Assembly (NCBI RefSeq): GCF_022288725.1
Contig: NZ_JAKNTA010000006.1
Coordinates: 65,278-129,277, forward strand
Direction: 5' to 3'
DNA length: 64,000 nucleotides
Source: Kitasatospora sp. A2-31
GTDB taxonomy: Bacteria; Actinomycetota; Actinomycetes; Streptomycetales; Streptomycetaceae
Shown here: in pieces, positions 1 to 8,041 of the stretch
Position numbering within the stretch: position 1 is the stretch's first letter
Layout: every line of letters begins with the position of its first letter
Program-made: the position numbers and the translations under genes
The notes under the pieces: generated by a model
What the model saw: the letters and a program-made list of their open reading frames with translations, nothing else
Told to the model about the DNA's origin: nothing
Database searches by the model: none

Positions 1-503
1 CCGTGATGAGCGAGACCGCGCTCTCCTACTTCGGCTTCGGGGTGAAGGCGCCCGACGTCTCGCTCGGGACGCTGCTCGCCGCCGGCACCAACGACGCACC
101 GGTCTTCCCGTGGCTGTTCTACTTCGCCGCCGGGTTGCTGGTGCTGTTCGTCCTGGCGGTCAACCTCATCGGGGACGGGCTGCGCGATGCCCTGGACCCC
201 ACCGCCGACGCGGCCCGTAGCCGCCGCACCCGTCGGACCCGTCGCACCCATCGGACCCGTCGGACCCGTCGGACGCGTCGGACCGGGAAGCGGGAACTGC
301 GGAGCGGCGCGGGCGACGCCGGTCCGGCGCGCGCCGCGCCGGCCGGAGCGACTGCTCCGGCCGCGGCGCCCGGATCAGCCGAGGCGACGGGGACGGCCGG
401 AGCAGCCGAGGCGACGGAGACGGTCGGCTCAGCGGAGGCGACGGAGGCGGCCGGTTCGCCCGGCGTCGACCGTTCGGCCCGTAGGAAAGGTGACAGCCAG
501 TGA
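1..503 (+). CDS. Oligopeptide/dipeptide ABC importer permease, C-terminal part (5' truncated by window)
   Basis: The reading frame enters from outside the window and ends in the GTGA that starts the next gene, so the two are translationally coupled. The visible part carries the end of a DppC/OppC-type inner-membrane permease: the conserved stretch with ETALSYFGFG, a loop and a last membrane helix (LLVLFVLAVNLIGDGLRDALDP), which is the usual end of this family. It would form the membrane channel for peptides with the ATPase encoded next. The odd part is a roughly 100-residue cytoplasmic tail that the family lacks: an Arg-Arg-Thr repeat at 222-284, then an Ala/Glu/Thr-rich segment. The true start and the partner permease lie upstream and cannot be seen. 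Confidence 0.88.
   Translation, partial: VMSETALSYFGFGVKAPDVSLGTLLAAGTNDAPVFPWLFYFAAGLLVLFVLAVNLIGDGLRDALDPTADAARSRRTRRTRRTHRTRRTRRTRRTGKRELRSGAGDAGPARAAPAGATAPAAAPGSAEATGTAGAAEATETVGSAEATEAAGSPGVDRSARRKGDSQ
222..284 (+). repeat. 9-bp tandem repeat coding for Arg-Arg-Thr
   Basis: About seven imperfect copies of a 9-base unit (CGTCGGACC and variants) lie in frame in the permease tail, giving a strongly basic R-R-T repeat. One copy has His in place of Arg. Such a repeat can change length by slippage without shifting the frame. Confidence 0.8.
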
Positions 504-2680
504 CGACCACCGTCGTGACCCCGCCGGCCACGGCCCCGCTGCTCGACGTCCGCGACCTGCGCGTCGACTTCGCGGGCCCGCGCGGCACCACCGTCCCCGC
601 CGTCCGCGGCGTCGACCTCACCCTGCGGCGCGGCGAAACCCTGGGCATCGTCGGCGAGTCCGGCTCCGGGAAGTCCGTCACCGCGCTGTCCGTCCTGGGC
701 CTGCTCCCCGGCACCGCCCGGGTGCGCGGTTCGGTCCGGCTGGACGGCCGCGAGCTGGTCGGCCTGCCCGGCCGCGAACTCGCCGCCGTCCGCGGCCGCC
801 GGGTCGCCATGGTCTTCCAGGACCCGCTCTCCGCCTTCACCCCCGTCTACCGGATCGGCGACCAGATCGTCGAGGCACTGCGCGTCCACCAGTCGCTCGA
901 CCGGACCGCCGCGCGCACCCGCGCCGCCGAACTGCTCGACCTGGTCGGCATCGCGGCGCCCGAGCGGGCGCTCGACAGCTTCCCGCACGAGTTCTCCGGC
1001 GGCATGCGCCAGCGCGCGATGATCGCCATGGCCATCGCCAACGACCCCGACATCCTGCTCGCCGACGAGCCCACCACCGCCCTGGACGTCACCATCCAGG
1101 CGCAGGTGCTGGACGTGCTGCGCACCGCCCAGCGGGAGACCGGCGCCGCGCTCGTCCTGGTCAGCCACGACCTCGGCGTCATCGCCGGGATGGCCGACCG
1201 CGTCGCGGTGATGTACGCGGGCCGGGTGGTCGAGACGGCCGGCGTGGAGGAGTTGTTCGCCGCACCCCGGCATCCGTACACGCTCGGGCTGATCGGCGCC
1301 GTACCGCGGCTGGACGGCCGGGGCGGAGCGCTCGTCCCGATCCCCGGCGTGCCGGCGCCGATGGCCGAGCTGCCGGCCGGCTGCCCGTTCGCGGCCCGCT
1401 GCCCGCTGGTGGAGGAGCGGTGCCGGACGGCCGAGCCCGCCCTCGCGGGCGGCGCGGAGCCCGGGAGTCCGGACGACGTCCCGGGGACGGAGGCCGTCGC
1501 GGGTTCGGGCGGGCCCGCAGGTTCGGGCGGGGTCGCGGGGACGGGCGGGGCCCGGGGGGCGGGCCGGCACCTGGCGGCGTGCGTCCGGGCCGGCGAGCTG
1601 GCCGAGCGGCGCCCCGCACCGAGCGAGGTCTACCCCGTGCCGCCGGTCCCGCCCGCCGCGGTCGCCGTGCCGCGCGAGGAGCGCGCGCCGGTGCTCGCCG
1701 TCACCGGCCTGACCAAGACCTTCCCGCTGCTCAAGGGCACCGTCTTCAAGCGCCGGATCGGCGAGATCCACGCGGTGGACGGCGTCGAGCTGGACATCCG
1801 GCAGGGCGAGACGCTCGGCCTGGTCGGCGAGTCCGGCTCGGGCAAGTCCACCACCCTGTTCGAGCTGCTGCGGCTGGCCGCCCCGGAGTCCGGCCGGATC
1901 GAACTGCTCGGGCAGGACACCGCCGCGCTCTCCCGGGCCGATGCCCACCGGATGCGCGCCCAGCTGCAGATCGTCTTCCAGGACCCGATGGCCAGCCTCG
2001 ACCCGCGGATGCCGGTCGGCGACATCGTCGCCGAACCGCTGCGCGCCCAGCGCGCCGCCCGGGAGGAGATCGCCCACCGGGTGCCCGGACTGCTGCGGCA
2101 GGTCGGCCTGGACCCGGCCCACGCCGTCCGCTACCCGCACCAGTTCTCCGGCGGGCAGCGGCAGCGGATCTCGATCGCCCGCGCGCTGGCCGTCCGGCCG
2201 AAGCTGCTCGTCCTGGACGAGCCGGTCTCCGCGCTGGACGTCTCGATCCAGGCGGGCGTGCTCAACCTGCTCCAGTCGCTCAAGGCGGAGCTGGGCCTGT
2301 CCTACCTCTTCGTCTCGCACGACCTGTCGGTGATCCGGCACCTCGCCGACCGGGTCAGCGTGATGTACCTCGGCCGGACCGTCGAGCAGGGCGAGGTCTC
2401 CGCCGTCTTCGACCGCCCGCGCCACCCGTACACGCGCGCGCTGCTCTCCGCCGTCCCGCTCCCGGACCCGGCCGCCGAGCGGGCCCGGGGCCGCATCCTG
2501 CTGGCCGGCGATCCGCCCTCGCCCACCATCCGGCACACCGGCTGCCGCTTCCGTAGCCGGTGCCCGGTCTACGCCGGGCTCGACGCCGGCTCCAGGATCC
2601 GCTGCGAGAACGAGGCCCCGGCGCTGACCGGGCCCGCACCGGGAGGGGACCACGAGGCGGCGTGCCATTTCCCGGAGTGA
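500..2680 (+). CDS. Fused dual-ATPase subunit of an oligopeptide/dipeptide ABC importer (DppD-DppF type)
   Basis: A 726-residue protein with two complete ABC ATPase domains in one chain, energising peptide uptake at the inner face of the membrane. Domain 1 (about residues 14-265) has Walker A GESGSGKS, signature FSGGMRQR and Walker B ILLADEP. It is followed by the Cys-containing oligopeptide-type C-terminal region (GCPFAARCP). A Gly/Ser/Ala-rich linker of about 70 residues leads to domain 2 (about 400-650) with GESGSGKS, FSGGQRQR and LLVLDEP, and a second Cys-containing tail (GCRFRSRCP). Two separate proteins are more usual; the fused form is common in actinobacteria. The GTG start overlaps the permease stop. 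Substrate cannot be told from sequence. Confidence 0.93.
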   Translation: MTTTVVTPPATAPLLDVRDLRVDFAGPRGTTVPAVRGVDLTLRRGETLGIVGESGSGKSVTALSVLGLLPGTARVRGSVRLDGRELVGLPGRELAAVRGRRVAMVFQDPLSAFTPVYRIGDQIVEALRVHQSLDRTAARTRAAELLDLVGIAAPERALDSFPHEFSGGMRQRAMIAMAIANDPDILLADEPTTALDVTIQAQVLDVLRTAQRETGAALVLVSHDLGVIAGMADRVAVMYAGRVVETAGVEELFAAPRHPYTLGLIGAVPRLDGRGGALVPIPGVPAPMAELPAGCPFAARCPLVEERCRTAEPALAGGAEPGSPDDVPGTEAVAGSGGPAGSGGVAGTGGARGAGRHLAACVRAGELAERRPAPSEVYPVPPVPPAAVAVPREERAPVLAVTGLTKTFPLLKGTVFKRRIGEIHAVDGVELDIRQGETLGLVGESGSGKSTTLFELLRLAAPESGRIELLGQDTAALSRADAHRMRAQLQIVFQDPMASLDPRMPVGDIVAEPLRAQRAAREEIAHRVPGLLRQVGLDPAHAVRYPHQFSGGQRQRISIARALAVRPKLLVLDEPVSALDVSIQAGVLNLLQSLKAELGLSYLFVSHDLSVIRHLADRVSVMYLGRTVEQGEVSAVFDRPRHPYTRALLSAVPLPDPAAERARGRILLAGDPPSPTIRHTGCRFRSRCPVYAGLDAGSRIRCENEAPALTGPAPGGDHEAACHFPE

Positions 2681-2686
2681 CCGGAG

Positions 2687-2740
2687 CCGGCTCGGCCCGG
2701 GTTGTTGCGGCCCGGTTCGTTGCGGCCCGGGCCGAGCCGG
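2687..2740 (+). terminator. Long inverted repeat after the peptide importer genes
   Basis: Two perfect 15-base arms (2687-2701 and 2726-2740) enclose a 24-base loop that itself contains a direct repeat of TTGCGGCCCGG. It starts 7 bases after the ATPase stop and has no T tract, so it fits a GC-rich actinobacterial terminator. Confidence 0.6.
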
Positions 2741-2814
2741 ACCGCTGCGGCGCGACACCGCCGGTCACCGAGAGTGCCCGTTCGGTCGCGATTCGGCGGA
2801 TCGGCCCGACCCCG

Positions 2815-2837
2815 TGTAATGTCTTCCAGGTCAGCAG
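2815..2837 (+). promoter_or_regulatory. Probable -10 element and leader of tRNA-Lys copy 1
   Basis: TGTAAT (2815-2820) lies 17 bases before the tRNA. The same spacing is kept in the second copy (TGTATT, 4953-4958), and the leader TTCCAGGTCAGCAG is identical in both. No clear -35 hexamer is visible. Confidence 0.5.
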
Positions 2838-2911
2838 GCGCCGCTAGCTCAGTTGGTTAGAGCAGCTGACTCTTAATCAGCGGGTCCGGGGTTCGAGTCC
2901 CTGGCGGCGCA
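2838..2911 (+). tRNA. tRNA-Lys (anticodon CTT), copy 1
   Basis: A full 74-base cloverleaf: acceptor stem GCGCCGC/GCGGCGC, D arm GCTC/GAGC, anticodon stem GCTGA/TCAGC with loop CTCTTAA giving anticodon CTT (reads AAG), and a T arm with TTCGAGT. The discriminator is A and CCA is not encoded, as usual in streptomycetes. A second identical gene lies at 4976-5049. Confidence 0.97.
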
Positions 2912-2922
2912 CATGGCAAGGT

Positions 2923-2960
2923 CTCAGGCCGTCCACTCCGGTGGGCGGCCTGAGGCGTTT
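2923..2960 (+). terminator. Terminator of tRNA-Lys copy 1
   Basis: A 14-base stem (2923-2936 with 2941-2954) around the loop TCCG is followed by GCGTTT. It begins 11 bases after the tRNA. Confidence 0.75.
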
Positions 2961-3028
2961 CCGGAGCGGTAGGTTGCGAGGACGGCGCGGCCCCACGCGC
3001 CCGTCCGCGACCGCTGGGGGTTCCGTCC

Positions 3029-3850
3029 ATGGCACCGCTCGACACCCGCTCGCTCCCGGAGGAGCTGCTGCTGCTCTGCGCCGAACCGGTGAGCGGCCGG
3101 CTCCGGATTCCGCAGTCCGCCTTCTACTGGGCCGTCCCCGGCAGCATCCTCGCCGAACTGCAGCTCAGCGGAGCCATCACCGTCGACGGCCGCCGGATCA
3201 CCGGCTTCCAGCCCCTCGGCTCCGCCGACGAGATCGCGGCCGGGGTGCTCACCCGGCTGGAGGAGACCGGCAAGCGCAAGCACCGGCTGGGTCTCGACCT
3301 GGCCATGCGCCGGATCCCCCGCAAGCCCACGCAACAGTTGCTCCTCGACCGGCTGATCGCCGACGGTGTCCTCCCCGTCGACCGCCGGAGCTTCCTCGGC
3401 CTGCCGTACCGGCGGTACACGGCGGTGCCGCCGGCAATCGGGCAGGAGATCGCGGCTCGGGTGGCCGCCACCCTGGCCGTCGACGACGCCGGGTCGACCC
3501 TGGCGCCGCCGCCCGCCGCTGCCCCTTCGCCCTCTCCCTCGCCCTCACCCTCCCCCTCGCCCTCGCCTTCAGGTGATGCGGCCCCCGCCGAGGCTGCGCC
3601 CGTCGGCGGGGGCGAGGTGTCCGGTACGGCCGGGGCGTCCACCGCCGAGGCCGACCGGGACCGCCGGTCGGCCGATCGAGACCGCCAGCTGGCCGGGCTG
3701 ATCTTCGCAGCGGGGCTGCACCGCCGGCTCTACCCCGGCCCGGCCGGCGCCCCCACCCGGCGCGCCGCGCGCCGACTGGCCAACGAGCTGCCGGTCCCCC
3801 GGGCGGTCCGGCGGGCGATCTCGGCGATGTCGGCGAACACGGCCTCCTGA
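3029..3850 (+). CDS. GPP34 (GOLPH3-like) family protein
   Basis: A 273-residue soluble protein. The N-terminal part (LPEELLLLCAEP, then about 150 residues) matches the GPP34 family, whose eukaryotic members bind phosphatidylinositol 4-phosphate on Golgi membranes. The role of the many bacterial copies is unknown; membrane association is inferred from the family. The domain is split: after about residue 165 a Ser-Pro repeat (DNA near 3525-3570) and an Ala/Gly-rich linker of about 50 residues come before the last conserved helical part (RQLAGLIFAAGLHRRLY to the end). It stands alone between the two tRNA-Lys genes. The start is ATG at 3029; no strong ribosome site is evident in front of it. Confidence 0.85.
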   Translation: MAPLDTRSLPEELLLLCAEPVSGRLRIPQSAFYWAVPGSILAELQLSGAITVDGRRITGFQPLGSADEIAAGVLTRLEETGKRKHRLGLDLAMRRIPRKPTQQLLLDRLIADGVLPVDRRSFLGLPYRRYTAVPPAIGQEIAARVAATLAVDDAGSTLAPPPAAAPSPSPSPSPSPSPSPSGDAAPAEAAPVGGGEVSGTAGASTAEADRDRRSADRDRQLAGLIFAAGLHRRLYPGPAGAPTRRAARRLANELPVPRAVRRAISAMSANTAS

Positions 3851-3878
3851 GCCGCGGGGAGCGGCGGGTGCGACCCGC

Positions 3879-3908
3879 GGCCGGCGATCGACCGGCCGGC
3901 GATCGACC
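3879..3908. repeat. Tandem 15-bp repeat between convergent genes
   Basis: Two adjacent copies of GGCCGGCGATCGACC fill the short gap between the GPP34 stop and the end of the hydrolase on the other strand. Confidence 0.7.
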
Positions 3909-3939
3909 GACCGACGGCCGGCAGTACGACCGGCGGCGC

Positions 3940-4875
3940 TCAGCGGGTGTCGAGGATCGCCGAGGCCACCGCGTCCGGGCGGTCGAACATCAGCAGATGC
4001 CCCGCCGGGGCGGTGGTGCGGAAGTCGGCCCCGAGCAGCGCGGCGAGCCCCCGCTGCCGGGCCAGCCACTCCTCCGTGCGGCGGGTGCGGCACCCGTCGT
4101 CGGCGGCGAGCACGGTGATCGGCAGCTCCTCCGGCAACGGCACCACGCCGCGCAGCTCGTCCAGCTCCGCGGCCACGTCCAGGTACCGGGCGTTCTCCCG
4201 GAGCACCGCGCGCAGGGCCCGGCCGGTCCGGTAGCAGTGCCGGACCAACGGTCGCGGGGCGAGGTCCTCGCGGCGCACCGTCGCGGCCCGCGCGACCAGC
4301 CGCCGTACGGTCGGCCCGAGGACGTACGGCACCGCCAGTGCCGTGGCCGCGCCCGCGACCGCCCGGGCCGCCAGGTCGCGCAGCTCCGGCGCCGGCCAGG
4401 GGCGAGGTGACGACTCGACGCTGCCGTCCAGCAGGACCAGCCCGGCCGTCCGCTCCGGGTTCAGCCGGGCGAAGGCCTCGACGTGGAAGCCCGCCAGCGA
4501 GTGGCCCACCACCGTGCACGGCTCGCCCAACCCGAGCCCGTCCAGGACGGCCAGGATGCGCTCCGCCTCTCCGACGGCGGTCGGACCAGGACGGTCGGCC
4601 GGCTCCCGACCGCTCAGCCCGTAGCCGGGCCGGTCGAAGCGGACCACCGTGCGGTAGGGGGTGAGGAAGGGGACCACGAGGTCCCAGTCGAACCAACTGC
4701 TGCCGAGCCCGCCGGCGAGCACGACGACCGGGCCGCTGCCCTCGGTCCGGACGTGCAGGGGCGTGCCACCGATGCGCAGGAACGCCACCGCGGGGACGGC
4801 GGGCCGGGCCGTCCGGCGGCCGGGGTCGGAGCTGGGCACGTTTCCCACCCTAACCGCCGGAAAACTCCGCCCCAA
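3940..4875 (-). CDS. Alpha/beta hydrolase
   Basis: A 311-residue alpha/beta hydrolase-fold protein. The oxyanion region is LAGGLGSSWFDW, the nucleophile elbow is VGHSLAG (Ser), the acid lies in TVLAADDG and the His in AGHLLMFD, so the catalytic set is complete. There is no signal peptide, so it is probably cytosolic. The first 25 residues are Arg/Pro-rich and poorly conserved in such proteins, so the true start may be a later GTG. It is transcribed alone toward the GPP34 gene. Substrate unknown; esterase or haloalkane-type activity are both possible in this superfamily. Confidence 0.82.
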   Translation of the reverse strand: MGRSFPAVRVGNVPSSDPGRRTARPAVPAVAFLRIGGTPLHVRTEGSGPVVVLAGGLGSSWFDWDLVVPFLTPYRTVVRFDRPGYGLSGREPADRPGPTAVGEAERILAVLDGLGLGEPCTVVGHSLAGFHVEAFARLNPERTAGLVLLDGSVESSPRPWPAPELRDLAARAVAGAATALAVPYVLGPTVRRLVARAATVRREDLAPRPLVRHCYRTGRALRAVLRENARYLDVAAELDELRGVVPLPEELPITVLAADDGCRTRRTEEWLARQRGLAALLGADFRTTAPAGHLLMFDRPDAVASAILDTR

Positions 4876-4975
4876 CCGGGCGGAAACGGGCTGCCGCCAC
4901 GGCGTGCGGGCCTGCGGGACGCCGCAATGGTGCGAGCCACCCCTCCGGAGCGTGTATTGTTTTCCAGGTCAGCAG

Positions 4976-5049
4976 GCGCCGCTAGCTCAGTTGGTTAGAG
5001 CAGCTGACTCTTAATCAGCGGGTCCGGGGTTCGAGTCCCTGGCGGCGCA
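4976..5049 (+). tRNA. tRNA-Lys (anticodon CTT), copy 2
   Basis: Base-for-base identical to 2838-2911. The identity begins 14 bases before the tRNA and ends 2 bases after it, 90 bases in all, so the two genes come from a duplication or are kept alike by gene conversion. Confidence 0.97.
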
Positions 5050-5057
5050 CAGACACT

Positions 5058-5097
5058 GGGGAGCCTCTCGCACGAGCGGGAGGCTCCCCAACTTTTT
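5058..5097 (+). terminator. Strong intrinsic terminator of tRNA-Lys copy 2
   Basis: A 14-base stem (5058-5071 with 5076-5089, one G-T pair) around ACGA is followed by AACTTTTT. This is the clearest classical rho-independent terminator in the window. Confidence 0.88.
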
Positions 5098-5275
5098 GCC
5101 CTTCGGCGTCCGATTTGTGTGTGATGTCGGTCTCGCTTGCCGTCCCGGTGGAGCCAATCGCCCCGATCGGTGCGTTCTGGGCTGTACAACCGGAAACGGG
5201 ACGAACGGTCCCGACCGCCGAAGTCCCCTCCGCTGTGCAGGCCGGCACGGTCCGCCCGCAGGAAAGGCCGCCGAT

Positions 5276-7750
5276 TTGTCCCGAGACACCCAGAGCGGCC
5301 GTCGCACGGCGTCCGCCCTCCTCCGTCCGGTCAACCGTCTGAAGCGCTCCGGCGGGAGCCCGACCGGCGGGACCGGCGGGTCCGGGCCAGGCCGCAGGCG
5401 CACCGGATGGCGGCGGCTGATCCCGACCTGGCGGATGACGCTGGCCGGTCTCGTCACCGCGCTGCTGCTCGGCGTCGGCCTGTTCGCCCTGGGGATCGCC
5501 CTGGTGAAGGTGCCGGACGCGCACGCCGCCGCGATCGCCCAGAGCAACACCTGGCTCTACCAGGACGGTTCGGTGATCGCCCGGACCGGCCAGACCAACC
5601 GGCAGAACGTCCCGCTGGACAAGGTCTCCCCCGCCGCGCAGCACGCCGCGCTGGCCGCCGAGGACCGCAACTTCTACGACGAGGGCGCCGTCAACGTCCA
5701 GGGCCTGGTCCGCGCCGCCGTCAACACGGTCAAGGGCGAGGGCACCCAGGGCGGCTCCACCATCACCCAGCAGTACGTGAAGAACACCTACCTGAGCCAG
5801 AAGCAGTCCATCAGCCGCAAGGTGCAGGAACTCTTCATCGCCATCAAGGTCGACGCCACCGAGACCAAGGACGACGTCCTCTCGGGCTACCTGAACACCT
5901 CCTACTACGGGCGCGGCGCCTACGGCATCCAGGCCGCCGCCCAGCAGTACTTCGGCGTCGACGCGTCCGCGCTCACCCCCGCCCAGGGCGCCTACCTGGC
6001 CGCCCTGCTGAACGCGCCGAGCGCCTACGACGTGGCGACCGCGACCCCGGCGGGCAAGCAGAACGCGGTCAACCGCTGGAACTACGTGCTGGACGGCATG
6101 GTGAAGGAGGGCTGGCTGTCCGCCGAGGAGCGGGCCGCCACCACCTTCCCCGAGGTCCGGGACCCGCAGGCCCAGCTCGGCCTCTCCGGCCAGGCCGGCT
6201 ACCTCGTCAACGCGGCCACCGAGTACCTGACCGCCAACCGGATCATCACCGAGTCCGAGCTGGCCAAGGGCGGCTACACGATCAAACTGACCGTCGACCC
6301 CGGGCGCCAGTCGGCCCTCCAGGACGCCGTTCAGGCCCAGCTGCACGACACCCTGAACCCGGACAAGCGGAAGAAGGACGCGGCCGCCCAGGCCGGCGCC
6401 GCCTCCGTCGACCCGAAGACCGGCGCGGTGGTCGCCCTCTACGGCGGCGTCGACTACACCAAGCACTACATCGACAACGCGACGCGTCGGGACTACCAGG
6501 CCGGCTCCACCTTCAAGGCCATCGCGCTGGCCGCGGCGCTGGAGAACAACGCCAAGACCCAGTCCGGGCAGACCATCACCCCGCGCACGGTCTACGACGG
6601 CACCAGCGGCCGCAAGGTCCGCGGCGGCAAGGGCACCGCGTACGCGCCGCCGAACGAGGGCGACAAGAGCTACGGCCAGATCACCCTGCAGCAGGCCACC
6701 GACTGGTCGGTGAACTCGGCGTTCGCCCAGCTCGCCCAGGACACCGGCCTGCAGAAGGTGCGGGACACCGCCGTCGCGCTCGGCCTGCCGGCCAACACCC
6801 CCGGACTCGAACCGCTGCCGTCCATCCCGCTCGGCACCGCCACCCCGAGCGTCCTCGACCTGGCCGGCGTCTACGCGACGCTGGACAACGGCGGCAAGCA
6901 GATCACCCCCTGGCTGGTGCAATCGGTCGACCGCGAGGGCGAGGCCCTCCAGCTGCCCGCCCACAAGGCCACCCAGGCGATCGGCGAGGACACCGCGCGC
7001 AGGGTGACGGCCATGCTGGAGGGCGTGGTGCGCGACCCCGGCGGCACCGGCTGGCGCGCGAAGGCCCTGGGCCGCCCGGCGGCCGGCAAGACCGGGACGA
7101 CCGACGACCAGAAGTCGGTCTGGTTCGTCGGTTACACGCCCGAGCTGGTGACCTCGGTCGCCCTGTTCGGCCAGGACCCGGGCACCGGCGCCCAGGTCAG
7201 CCTCAGCGGCACCGGCGGCATCGACGGCGCGGCGGGCGGCCAGTACCCGGCGCAGATCTGGACCAGCTACATGAAGGCCGCGCTGAAGGGCAAGCCGGTC
7301 ACCGACTTCGCCTCGCCCGCGGGCCGGGACGACACCTGGTCGGACGGCTCCTCGTCGGGCGGCCCGGACGGCCCGGCGACCCCGTCCGGGCCGGCTTCGG
7401 CACCGGCTTCCCCGGGCGGCTCCGGCAACGGGGCGGGCTCCGGCGCCGCGCCCAACGGCTCCGGCGACGGGTCCGCCCGGTCCGGCTCGGGCGCGCCCGG
7501 TTCGTCGAACGGGCGGAACGGCTCGCGGTCCGGTGACGGCGGGCCGACCGGCGGGCCCACCCAGCAGCCGACGGCCCAGCCCAGCTCCCAGCCGACGTCG
7601 CAGCCGACGACCCGGCCCACCAAGCCGCCGGCGCCCACCACGGGGCCGACCACCGCCCCGACGACCGGGCCCACCACGGCGCCGCAGCCGACGGGGGGCA
7701 CCGGTTCGGGCGGCGGCTCGGCCGACGCGGCCGCGTCGGCCGGGCAGTAG
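5276..7750 (+). CDS. Class A penicillin-binding protein (bifunctional transglycosylase/transpeptidase)
   Basis: An 824-residue bifunctional peptidoglycan synthase. After a basic cytoplasmic start and one membrane helix (about residues 50-75), the GT51 domain has catalytic Glu129 (AEDRNFY), GGSTITQQYVKN and GRGAYGIQAAA. The transpeptidase domain has Ser411/Lys414 (GSTFK), SVNS and K605TGTT. The last 150 residues are a Gly/Ser then Thr/Pro/Gln-rich tail outside the membrane, typical of streptomycete PBPs. I chose the TTG at 5276 because GGAAAGG lies 8 bases before it; an upstream ATG at 5096 would start inside the tRNA terminator. A paralogue lies at 53965-56340. Confidence 0.93.
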   Translation: MSRDTQSGRRTASALLRPVNRLKRSGGSPTGGTGGSGPGRRRTGWRRLIPTWRMTLAGLVTALLLGVGLFALGIALVKVPDAHAAAIAQSNTWLYQDGSVIARTGQTNRQNVPLDKVSPAAQHAALAAEDRNFYDEGAVNVQGLVRAAVNTVKGEGTQGGSTITQQYVKNTYLSQKQSISRKVQELFIAIKVDATETKDDVLSGYLNTSYYGRGAYGIQAAAQQYFGVDASALTPAQGAYLAALLNAPSAYDVATATPAGKQNAVNRWNYVLDGMVKEGWLSAEERAATTFPEVRDPQAQLGLSGQAGYLVNAATEYLTANRIITESELAKGGYTIKLTVDPGRQSALQDAVQAQLHDTLNPDKRKKDAAAQAGAASVDPKTGAVVALYGGVDYTKHYIDNATRRDYQAGSTFKAIALAAALENNAKTQSGQTITPRTVYDGTSGRKVRGGKGTAYAPPNEGDKSYGQITLQQATDWSVNSAFAQLAQDTGLQKVRDTAVALGLPANTPGLEPLPSIPLGTATPSVLDLAGVYATLDNGGKQITPWLVQSVDREGEALQLPAHKATQAIGEDTARRVTAMLEGVVRDPGGTGWRAKALGRPAAGKTGTTDDQKSVWFVGYTPELVTSVALFGQDPGTGAQVSLSGTGGIDGAAGGQYPAQIWTSYMKAALKGKPVTDFASPAGRDDTWSDGSSSGGPDGPATPSGPASAPASPGGSGNGAGSGAAPNGSGDGSARSGSGAPGSSNGRNGSRSGDGGPTGGPTQQPTAQPSSQPTSQPTTRPTKPPAPTTGPTTAPTTGPTTAPQPTGGTGSGGGSADAAASAGQ

Positions 7751-8041
7751 CCCGCCCGGGAGAGGTGGGCGGTGGGCGGTGGCGCTGGCCCGTGGGACGG
7801 TGCCCGTGGGGGGCGGCCCGTGGGACGGTGCCCCGTGGGGGCCATGGCGGTGGGGGCGGTGGCCCGTGGGGTGGGTGGTGGCGGCGGTGGCCCGTCTGGT
7901 CGGTGACGTGACCGCCGGGGGTGGGTGACCGTAGCCGATCGGCGGGTGCGCGTGAACCTGCCGTCGCGCACAGTTGGAGGCAGGACCAAATGACGGAATG
8001 GCGCCTTACCGAACCGATGACATGACTGTCACAATGCCTCG
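7751..8041. other. Intergenic gap with a 27-28 bp tandem repeat
   Basis: No gene is supported here. The unit GGCCCGTGGGACGGTGCCC is repeated at about 7787 and 7815, with a degenerate third start near 7860. The end nearest the EamA gene is less GC-rich and likely holds its promoter, but no clear hexamers could be assigned. Confidence 0.6.

Noticed and set aside
119..2758. An 879-residue minus-strand frame opposite the peptide ABC ATPase
   Set aside because: Its translation mirrors the ABC gene codons and has no motif; the plus-strand gene has every ABC signature.
2838..5049. The tRNA-Lys pair as attL/attR of an integrated element
   Set aside because: Both copies are complete with their own leader and terminator, and there is no integrase, excision or replication gene between them. 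A simple duplication explains it better.
7786..7880. CRISPR-like repeats
   Set aside because: The units are adjacent, of uneven length and without spacers; this is a simple tandem repeat. No CRISPR array or cas gene was seen anywhere in the window.
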